The notes under the pieces are model-generated. The model had not been told where the DNA came from. It was given only the letters and a program-made list of their open reading frames with translations, and ran no database searches. The translations under genes and the position numbers were made by a program. From assembly GCF_000972845.2 (NCBI RefSeq), contig NC_040022.1, forward strand, positions 11,953,711 to 12,017,710: DNA of 64,000 nt, given 5' to 3'. This stretch comes from Larimichthys crocea. Lineage: Eukaryota; Chordata; Actinopteri; Sciaenidae. This document shows positions 40,501 through 51,900 of this stretch, in pieces; within the stretch, counting starts at the first letter, position 1; the number at the start of each line of letters is the position of its first letter.

Positions 40501-43395
40501 TTTACCAGTCACTGAACATAGGGTTCTGCATCCAGTAATTTGAATTCACCTCACCTGACTCTTCACATGAACTACTTCCTTTCAAGTATCATCAGAACCA
40601 GTAAAGTAAAGTCAAATCAGTAAAAATACAAGATCCTGCCTATATTAACACCCTCATACACCTAGTCAGTCATTGTTGGTTTCAGACAGAGGAGGAGGTT
40701 TCAGACACTGTTGGATTATTCAACAAGTGCTACATTTGAAGAGCCCCTGACTCTCATCGTTACAAATCAGCGGCTCCAGGGTGCAGCACGTCATGGTGTG
40801 ATGTGAAGTGGCTACAACCACAAAAAGCTGGCAAAAAAACATTGATTTAATCCTGAAGCCACATAAAGGACACTCTCAAACCCCGGTGGCTGCACCTAGA
40901 GATTCTGTCCATAAAAATCAAATCAAATAAGTGACAAGTTTCAATCCAGATGCCTCAGAGCATAGACACGTCCATGGGGTTATTATACAGTGGATTGAGT
41001 TTCATACTAAACAGGAGAGAGAAAAGAGAAACAAGCAGAGAAAAACGCTACCAACTATCAAAGTTTTGGAAGAATTTCATTTCATTTTGAAGCAGGGCAG
41101 GCCGAGGGACTGTTGTTCTATAACAAACCCTGCCAGCTGAGTTACCACATATCTAAAGTGACAGATGCCTCTGGTAGACCTGTAGCAGGCAGCGATTTTA
41201 AAAGGCTTAGGCCTCATAACCCCGATTCCAAAAAAAGTTTGGACGTTGTGTAAAACGTGAATTTATCCTGGAGGATAAGAAATCCATGATTTCCAAAAAC
41301 AATTTGAAATGTGGATTCATTAGACCACAGCACACTTTTCCACTTTCCATCAGTCCATCTCAAATGGACATTGTTGGCAACATTTCTCGATGTTGCTGAT
41401 ATCTGGCTTTCTCTTTCTCTTTGTATGAGTCTTAACTTACATTTGTAAGCAACAAACTGTTTTCCAACAATGGTTTGCTGAAGTGTTCAGCCAACATGAG
41501 CTACAATCATGTTGGCTGTTGGTTTTTAAAGCAGTGCTGCCTGAGGGGTTGAATGTCATGGGCATTCAATGTTGGTTTTGGGCCAAACGTTCTTAAACTG
41601 TTGGTCTATATAGTGGCCCTTTGTCACTATACACGCATGCTGGTGGTTTTAAGGGCTTGTACGCGTGCCAGTGTAGGTGCATAACACAGCCAATGTCCAA
41701 GCATTACTGATTATGTTGCATATTTATTAAGATACACACAGCCATCTCACGAGTACTCACTTTCAACAATAGTACACTTCTGACCTGTGGCGTTACACGC
41801 CATGGCACGGTCAAAAACCGTATAGATTCCCCAGCAAGCGCCCCTGCGCTGATTAACCCACCTACCTATATAGACTCACAAAATAGCCTAATTAGGTACT
41901 GCCACCTACTGGCACAAATGAGTACAACACTCATGAAACAGAATGACCAATTTGGCTCCTACAGTCTATTTACAGTTTTTTACAAAGTAACTTACTTGTG
42001 AACGACTGAGCCTTTTGAGGATGCTCATTTTGTACACAATTATGATACTATCACCCCCCAACAATGATCATTCCAATCCTAGACCAGATTTCAAATACTT
42101 TTCTAATGGCAGCAAGTGCTCTTGTGCTGCCTGTTTTATCCAGGATACTTCAAGAACTGTGGACAGCCAGACACATCAACCACTGGTGTGTCAAAGTTGT
42201 TTTTGCTAAACTGTTGTGTCATAAAATAATGTTTTGGTTGCCCTTTAGGAACTGGCATCTAGCAGGCAACCTCCATAAATACGTCCGTCAGCATCCATCA
42301 AAAGTGGCAGTTGCAGTGGCAGTTCCTAACGGCCACTGGAAGTGGGCTACAAGCCAGTCTCCATAAATCTCCATATTAAAATGTCCAACTTCACTTTGTG
42401 ACAGTTATGCATAATTAACAGTATGAACACACGCAACCAGGCTTCATTCAGCCCACCTTAGGTTCACGATGATCCATGTCTCTGCCCATTTGCCCAAGAT
42501 GGCGATGGCCAGAGCCACTACTCTGTGCTTCACAACAGCTCTTCATAAACCTTTGGGTGACGTCACAGACACAATGCCAGTGTTTTATACAGTCTATGGT
42601 TCATCATCATTATGTCAGCAAACCCTTATATGTACAGATCCAACTGGTGATATGGCATAAATGACATAGATGGTGATAACATATCAACAATACTGTTCGT
42701 GTGAGTTTGTTCCAAAGACACAAACCTAACGACTTTGTACTGAAAGAACTACATGATCATGAAGTTTGCTGAGCTCCAGAGGATGAAGATCTGAATGACC
42801 CCATGACCTTTAAATTTAGTGTCACTTACAGGTGAGATTTAGCGATCATCAGGATCAGGTTTGTTCTGTCTTCATAGTGCTGCTATAATGAACACTGTAG
42901 CCTGTGGGAGATGCTGGTGTTGTAACTTTCAGGACATACTACTATTTCATCACACACACAGCTCCAGGCTCATGTTGCTCTACATGAAAATAAATAAATC
43001 TGTGTGTTTTACTGACTTTTTAGAAATCAGTGTTCTCATATCCACCTGCAGGGATGTCCTCTGCAAGCCACACATTTGTTTCTTTGTTTGGGAGGCTAAT
43101 TATATTCGCCGGGTGGCAAATGACTCACTGATGTCAACAACGGCGTAAAAAAGACAAAGTGGCAACAACAACATCATAAACAGCAACAACGACAGCAGCA
43201 GCAGCAGCGAGGGAAGAGACACTGCTGGCTGGCTTCTGTTTCTAGACAGACGGACCGTCTGCCCTTTAGCTGCACACACACACCAGGCTTAATGTATTTC
43301 GAGGAAATGTGATCTGACTAATATGTCGAACAGCAAAAACAAAACAATGTACGCAGAGAAGTGCTTTTTTAAAGGATTTTAACAAAAGTTTTGGT

Positions 43396-43490
<95 letters not shown>

Positions 43491-46400
43491 GTGCTTAAAA
43501 CACAAAACACAACAAGCAACTCTTTACTGTGTAACTTCAAATGATTCAAATATTTTGAATCAAGACTGAATGTTTAATTTGAATTTAAATTAAACATGAT
43601 TTAACTTCTTTCATTCGTCAAACAATAATTGTCCTCTTAATTTATCTTCCAGATGTCCTGATGATGCTGCTGTGCAGATGTTGCTTTGGCGTCAGATAAA
43701 ACTGTGAAGAGTTTAGACTGACACATCAGCTGTTGTTTGTGTTGTCGAAGGCAGCGTTTACACATGCAAACATGAACAGAGAAACACAAACATGCAACCT
43801 GATGATTTAATATTTCAATTCAACATCTGAATGCACCATTTTCTGTTCATAATGTCACATGAATGCATCAGTAATTATTTCAGGAAAATTTGACAAACAA
43901 TGCAGCAAACACACACAACAACAGGAAATGCCAGACTCACCAGTGCTCGTGTGACATTGTTGCGTTGCTGACGGTTACTGAGCATCTCTCTAAAATCGAA
44001 TACACCAGCACTACTCTCTCTCTCCCTCTCTCATTCTCTCTATATCTCTCTCAGGATTATAGCGCCTTAGTCGCTGAGAGAGAGAAAGAAAGAGAGAGGG
44101 AGAGAGAAAGGGAGGCAGATGGAGGAAAACAGGAATGCTGAGAGGGAAAGAAAGAGAGAAAGAGAAGAAGAGAAATAAGCTGTTCTTGCCAACAGATTTT
44201 AATTTCTACATAGTGAAGGAATCAGAATGAAACAAATGTAAATGAGGAGACATTTGTCCTACATTAAACCACGTTTAATGACAATCAGCTAAGTGCGCCC
44301 TCTAGCAGCAACAATGAATCGTGTTCATCAGGAGTAACGGAGGAAGTCAGGTAATGTTGTTACAGAGACATAAAAAATATTCCATCATAAAGACCGCCAC
44401 ACATAATCAGCGGTAAAACCGCTCTCCATCTGTGACGCCCAACTAGGTAAAGGCAAGACGCACCCATGGATGCCGTATCCGTGACATCTACCATAGGTTT
44501 CTGAAAAGCCATCTATATCTTGGCAGTCCTGCCTCTGCCAGCTCCTGGCTCATCTAAAAATGGGCAAAGAGCTGAGGTGGGCTAAATGAAGCCTAATTGC
44601 TCAAATGAGCCATTTGTAACAGCACCTACCGTTCAGTCAAAGCGGCCACACTGTTAATTGTGCATGACTTTAAGTATAATATAATATGATAATATAATTT
44701 GAACAGGTGAGAAATTAGCTATAGAGACCAAAACTGTTTTTTGTACCAGGCTGTAAACGTGTTTATTTCTGCGGTGAAGTTGGACATTTTAACATGGGGA
44801 CTTATGGAGACTGACTTGTTCTGTATCCAGTCTCAAGTGGACGTTTGAGGAACTGCAGTCTTTGGTGTTGGCTTCATATGTCAGCCACAGAGGTTACTGT
44901 TCAGGCCTAATACTCGAAACCAAGCTTGATATATCTTCTTCTTCTGTGGTGTCAGAGAGCTTCATTAAAAGCACATCAATGAGTCACACTATAGTTTATT
45001 TGCACACTGTCCTGCTGCCACAAACACTCACTGGAGCACCAAATGTGGATTAATCTACCGCTGGAAATAGTCCCCAACCAATTCACCATTTCCTCCTGTT
45101 TGCTTAATAAAACTAAGGAAATGAATTAACCTTTAAAATATGGAACTATAGATTTTTTAAAAGATTTAAGTCTTTAGTAGCAATCAATGGAAGCTTAGAG
45201 TGATATACAGGAAGCCAGAAAATATTAAGAGATGGACTAACATATTGTTGGTTTGAGTCTGAACATGAGATTCGCGTACTTTCTATCGTCTGACTTTGAC
45301 TGAAATCCTTTCTTTGTTTCTAGTGTCCATGAAGTGTGACTGACTCATCATGAGAGAGAGTGAGAGGCATAGAGGACGTATGAGATGTGATGGACAGATG
45401 TGTGTAACTGTGAATCAGAAGAAAAATTGCTGAGGGGGAAAGAGCTGAATATTCTGTCAGACAGACGAGTCACCTTGCTTCAGGCACACACACATGTACA
45501 TGTAGATCAGTCACATGTGTGTACCCACAGACGTACACACATACAGAAAGGATATGCACATTACTCCTTTTGTTCTTTCTTCTACTACAAAAGGTTCATT
45601 TCTATCAAATTCTGTGTTAAAATCCATCCTAATGAGCAAGAAAATCTTCCACCTGACAGGTGTGGCATATCAAGGTGCTGATTAAACATCATGACGGTGA
45701 CACAGGTGAGCATTGGACTGTCACTATAAAAGGCCACTCTAAAATGTGCAGTTTTATTAGACACCGAACTTGGACATTTCACACAGAGCCACAGATACCA
45801 AGTCATGACCTGCCCTATCTGCTTCTGATTGACTGACCCTGATTTTCCAATGAATACCAGCCATGGATTTTAATGAATATATTTATGCATGTATAACAGT
45901 TTATGTATAGATTATCGGTAAAAAGTTTGTTCCCATGCAATATTTCTAAAGACATCAGATATGCCTTGTCAACAGCTAATAATTCTTAATGATTTCAATG
46001 TGTTTGAGAGTTGTGTTATTTAGAGGTAGTGTTGGGATATAGTAAATAGCTCTTTTCAACTACTGTAGTAATCCATACTATGGCAAAAAACGCTTAAGAA
46101 AAGAGAGTTTCAAGAGAAATGACAGTCATCACTACTTTAATCCGGTTAATCCAGAAAATCTTCAAGTGTCTTCAAGTGCAGTCACAGAAACCACCAAATG
46201 ATATGATGAAACTGTCCCAAGAGTTACCTCGACTGCAGAGAATAAGTTCATTAAAGTTACCAGCCTCAGAAATCAATAATTATCAGGACCCCACATTAGA
46301 GTTGACATAAATTCATGTTCATGTAGCAGACACATCTCAACATCAGCTGTTCACTCCGTAAATCAGACCTTCATGGTCGAATGGCTGCAAAGAAACCACA

Positions 46401-48922
46401 ACTGAGAGAGACCAACAACAAGAAAACCACTTGGGCCAAGAAACACAAGAAATGAACACTGGAAATCTGTTCTTTAGTCTGATGAGTCAAATTTGGCATT
46501 TTTGGTTCAGACCATCATGTCTTTGTGAGAAGCAGAGGAGGTGACTAGATTGTATCTGCATGTGTGGTTCCCACCTTGAAGCATGAAAGAGGAGGTATGA
46601 TGGTGTCAGGGAGGTTTGCTGGTGATACTGTTGGTTATTTATTTAAAATTCAAGGGACATTTAACCAACCAACCAACATGCCATCCCATCTGGTTTGTGT
46701 TTAGTGGGACCATCATTTGTTTTTCAACAGGACAATAACCCCAAACACATCTCCAGACTCTGTAAGAGCCATTTGACCAAGAAGGCGAGTGAAGGAGTGC
46801 TGCATCAGAAGACTCGGCCTCCACAATCACTCATCTAAAACCCAACTGAAATGGTTTGGGATGAGTTGGACTGCAGGATTACGGCAAAGCAGCCAACAAG
46901 TGCTCAGCATATATAGGAACAACTTCAAGACTGTTGGAAAACCATTCCAGGTGACGACCCCATGAAGCTGATTGAGAGATTGAAGAGCAAAAGCAAAAGG
47001 TTTGAAGAAATTAAAATATAAAACATTAGTTGCTTTGTTTCGTTGACTTCATGAACTTTATATATCAATGTATTTATGTATTAACACATGAAATGTATAC
47101 ACTTAATGGCCAGAAGTATGTGCACAGCCATGCCCATATTGTTTTGGCCATCATTATATATTAATTTGGTTGTCACAATGATTTACACTCAGTTACGAAG
47201 TTTTAAAAAAAATCAAACAAGCTAAAAACATAAAGGAGTTAAACAATCTGTTATCTCATTTACAAATATGTTTATATTTTTTTCTTTGTTAATCTTTGGT
47301 AATCTAAAATCATCAGTCCATGGTTTAGGTCTGAAGTCTGTAGATAAATGATCATGTACATTTAAACAAACTTGAAACTATATATATATATTTAAAGTTT
47401 AAAGTTATACTCAAAGCCGAAACACAAACAGGAACTCTGTATTCCAATTTTGTGATATTTTATAATATTTCTCACAATGAAATAACAAAAACACGTGCTT
47501 CACGTGTTTCAGGGTTCGGTCGTACATCAGGTCAGTACTACTCACCGAGCTCTGAGAGCGATGACGGTAGACTTATCAATCCTGCAGAAAGAAGAGAGAG
47601 AGAGAGCTGCTGTTAATATGTAGTGCACTCAACAGTCTGATAACAGGAAGAACATTAGGACGTTACTGAGGCGAAGAGGAAGAGATTTACATCTGAATAC
47701 TTTATTAACCTTAGTGACCGTGTGTGTGTGTGTGACAGATGGAGGTGTGATCTCAGAGGTTCACAGCAATAAAACCCCTATTTATTAAAGTGCTGCAGCA
47801 GTAAATCACACATTTACATCGCACAAAGGCTAAGCATTCCTGGACTGAAGGGTAAAAGCAGCTATAAAACATCACGACTGAACATTTACTTTCAGTATTG
47901 AAAAATGCAGATTATTTTTTCCATTAATCAACTAAATGTTTATAAAAATGTGTTTCAGAATAACACCGGAAAAAAAATGTTACAATCCTAAATGATGGCG
48001 AGACAAATCGTGTTTTATTCTCAAGATCTAGTGATCTCTGTTGTCCAGACACTTAATTTAAGGTGTGAAACATTCAGAAAACCCTTGTTTATAGCAACAT
48101 CTTTGGCCGTTAAGTGAACTGCAATCACTATCCTGTCGCTCAGATCTTCAACCAAAAGTGACATACACAACAGTGAATGCTGGAAAATAAATTACAACCA
48201 TATTTAGAATAATGGTACTGTCTGTAATCTTCCTATTTTCTGTTTGGACCATTAGTTTGCAAATCACCCATCAGCCAACACCACGAAACAACCAATGCCA
48301 GACTCACGCCACAGAGCCACAGTCAGCTTAACTTCAGTTACAGTTTGCTCTTGGCTTGTAGAAAGCAATCGTTGGAACCACCTTTACTTTGTAACGTTAA
48401 ATCATTTACACTGTTTGTCTCCATACATAAGTTAGTATTATGGATATCATTAGCTGCTGAAATCATTTGGCAAACTATATTCACCAAACAACATTGGCAA
48501 GCAGCAAGCTAAGGTTTGTCAGCTAGCTGCATGTACCTGACCACCTTGTAATGGCAAAGTAACCTGCAAACACTAAGACAGATCAGTCAGTGGAATAGCT
48601 GACATTATCCACCCAACACAGCCTCAATCTTGTTTGTGAAGCCGTCACGAGGACAAACTGAACTGTGGATATTTAACTGTTTTTAACCATTAACACTAGT
48701 TTGGAGTTTAGAGTTTATGCAGATATACAGAGGCAGAGAGAGGAGACAGGAGAGGAAGAGGGAGGACTGGATCTCTCCAGAGTATGAGCAGAGGAGGAGT
48801 GAAGCAGAAATGGAGAGAGAGAGTGAGAGAGTGATCGACCTTAGCGTTAAAAGCTTGTGTGTATGATGACTCTGAAAACTCCACTCCCACAGGTCATAAA
48901 TATCACATTTATGAAGCTAAAT

Positions 48923-48961
<39 letters not shown>

Positions 48962-51900
48962 TGAGTGAAACCTGAACACCTGAAAACATCCATGTCCTTA
49001 AGTTGAACTTGTTATTTATTTCAACAATATTTAAATGTAACATGTAGATCACACTCACATTCCTGGATGTTGTGCTTTCATACATCCATGATTAGTTACA
49101 AGTTAAAAATGCAACCGTGAGATCGTAAGAGGAGTTAAAATGAATGGTTCAAAAACACAGCAGTCATGGCTCCAAACAGGAAATATTAGGAGGGGAAGTG
49201 TGGAGTACCCATTTTCCACCAAATTAGCAACAAGCTTAGACTGGTTCTCTTCAAAATAAACAATAAATCATTTTATCGTTAGGAATAAATGCGCCTTTCC
49301 TGTGCTCTGTTAACGCTTCTATATTTTATGGTCTGTCATGATGGTGGTGTTTGGAGAGCCTAATATTTTCTGTGGTGGTACGCAATGTAAAAAAGATTAG
49401 TTTTTTGGCTTTCACTGTGATGTCCTCCAGCTGCTCTGCGCCTCAGCAGAGTTTCACGACGGACAGTAAAGTAAACTGCTGCTAACTGCAGCTGCTGTTA
49501 GCTAATGTTAGCTCCCTTAGTTAGACGTGCTGCACAAACTGTGAGCCCAGACCAGAACTAACCGGGTTTAGCAGAGGCAGAGCAAGACAAAGGTGAAGAA
49601 ACTGAAGGGAACATTGACGAGTGTATCTAATAACCTCATTAACTTATCAGCCAGAATGTAAGATTAAATTCAAGAATGCTTTTTCAATTCAACAACAGAT
49701 CGTGGCATTAAATTCAGATGTACAGGGGGAGGGGGGAGTGTAGGAACAGAACAGTAGAGGTGAGAGGGCGGGTGGAGGCTTTAATATAAACTGTTCCTGC
49801 AGCTACCCTGAAGCTGCTCCTGCATTATTTAATACAAAACTCTATTAGTCGACTCGGTGTAAACAGTGGGAGGATAGAAGGAGGATGAGGTAAACTGTGA
49901 TGGTATGCCATCTGCTTTTTTTATTGTAATGAAATAGGACAAAAAAGGTGGAGTGAATATGTATGGAGATGAGGAGGTACAACAGGAAAGAAGATTACAA
50001 GGAGAGGAACTGGTTTGAGTTTTTGAAGAGGGAATGCAGTAGGGAAAGAAATAAGGATGTACACAAGGCAAGGAAAAAGTATAGGGAACGCAGAAGAATG
50101 AGAGAAAGCAAGTCTAGAGAAGGAAAGATGGAGGAAATGTGTATAGGAGGTTAGGAAAGATTTTAGGCTAGTCAGAAGTAAGGAAAGAAGTCTTATAGAA
50201 GGAAGGAAGTACGTAAGGAAGATTTATAAAAGAAAAGAATGAGGTATAGAAGTAAATAAGGCTGTATATTAGGAAAAAGGAGGTACAGAAAGAAGGAAGG
50301 ATGTGTAGAAGGAATGAAGGGGGTATGGAAGGAAAGGGGGATGTAAAGAAGGCAAGGTGGAGGTGTGGAAGGAGAGAAGGAAGTATGATAGAAAAGAAGG
50401 ATGTACGGGAGGAGAGAACACGGTGTAGAAGGAAAAAAACGATATATGGAAGGTTATATTGATGAAGGAACAAGGTATGGAAAAAAATCTATATCTATAT
50501 ACATCTATAGAATGAAAGAAGGATGTATGGAAGAGAAGATGGAGGGATGGCAGTAAATAAGAATGTGTGGTGGGAATATAGTAGGTATGGAAGAAAAGAG
50601 GAAGACAAATGGAGGTACATGTTCAAGGTATTGAAAAAACGAGGATCTATAGAAGGAAAGAAGGACATATGGAAGGAAATTAGGATGTATATAAGGAATG
50701 AAGGAGGTATGGAAGGAAGAGAGGAATGAAGAAAGGATGCATAGAGGCATATGGAAGGAAATAAGCATGCAGAAGGAGGTGTGGAGGGGGATAAGGATCT
50801 GTGGGGGGTAGGTATGGCAGTAAATAAGAATGTGTAGAAGGGATGATGGACGCATGGAAGGAAGGAAGGAAGGAAGGATGTGTGGAAGGAAACAAGGATG
50901 CACAGAAGCGGAGAGAAGGAGGTGTGAAAATAGTGGAGAAGAGGAGGGCAACAGATTGAAAGAAAACAAAAAAAGGGTGAAGAGAGTGAATGATTGAAGA
51001 GAAGGCTTGTGTAAGAGTTTCCACACACACACAGGCACGCACGCACGCACACTCTTTTTGACAGGCCGACTGCAGACTAAGATTTACTGAGGCGAGAACA
51101 GACAGCAGAGAGCAGCTTCTTTACATTCCTTAGTATCGGGTTTAATCCCATCAACAGATCATCCCTGACTCTGATATCTGAAAATATTTCAACAATACTC
51201 CTGCAGAAAGTGTCTTTCTACCGCCGCCATTTTGAAACCAACATTCAACAACAAAACAAAAGAAGAATGTTTTTTGGAGAAATGTGGTGACTTCATTAAA
51301 GGAAGTATTGTGACATTGTGGAATGCATTTAAAGAATAATATGAGTTTCATGTTCAGATTAGTTCAGTGTTCAGGTGTGGTATTGTGTTCACTGACACTT
51401 CAGGGCTTTTGTGAGGAAAAAGACTGACTCTATCTACAGCCAACCAGACTCCACTGACAAAACTTTCTTTGTTTGTCTTTCTACAGTCTTTACAACCAAC
51501 GGCGACAATGGTTTGGTCAAAATAAAACACACAAAATGAAAGCGAGATCCCATTCTAAAGAAGTCAAATTTTAACTACTTTAAACCCTGAATGTTACATT
51601 TTCAATTACTTCTCATCTTGAACCACTGCAGGTCAGAAAAATGTTTCGATGACCTGTTAGTTGACTGGAAACAGAGGACTTAACTCTCACTGAGCTGCTT
51701 TCTATTGTGTGAACAATACAGAAGAAACTAAAAAAAGCTTCCAACCAAAACCCATTTAATATAATGATTTTAACTTAAATTTCAGATTTCCTCTCATCTT
51801 GAACCACAGCAGGTCAGACTGTAAATCAGTTGTGAATCAAAGATTCACATCATAGTAGTGGTTAACACATTTTCTTTGCCAACTCTGCTTTTTAGGGCTT

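Larger units (their letters stand above)
31862..47545 (-). other. rap1gap2: rap1gap2 intron 2 (15.7 kb)
   Basis: A large intron carrying most of the transposon remnants: a TGACTCA-rich array, a tRNA-derived SINE, three R1-family copies, a CCGATTCCAAAAAA-type DNA element, microsatellites and a Tc1 pseudogene. Short frames here lack coding signals. A block at about 35640-36585, ending in CACACTGGACCTTTAA, also looks like a common fish non-autonomous element (moderate confidence). Confidence 0.6.

Noticed and set aside
50495..51052. 185-codon Ser/Pro/Phe-rich minus-strand frame
   Set aside because: It lies wholly within the polypurine tract. Composition alone removes stop codons; no domain, and three overlapping frames are open at once.
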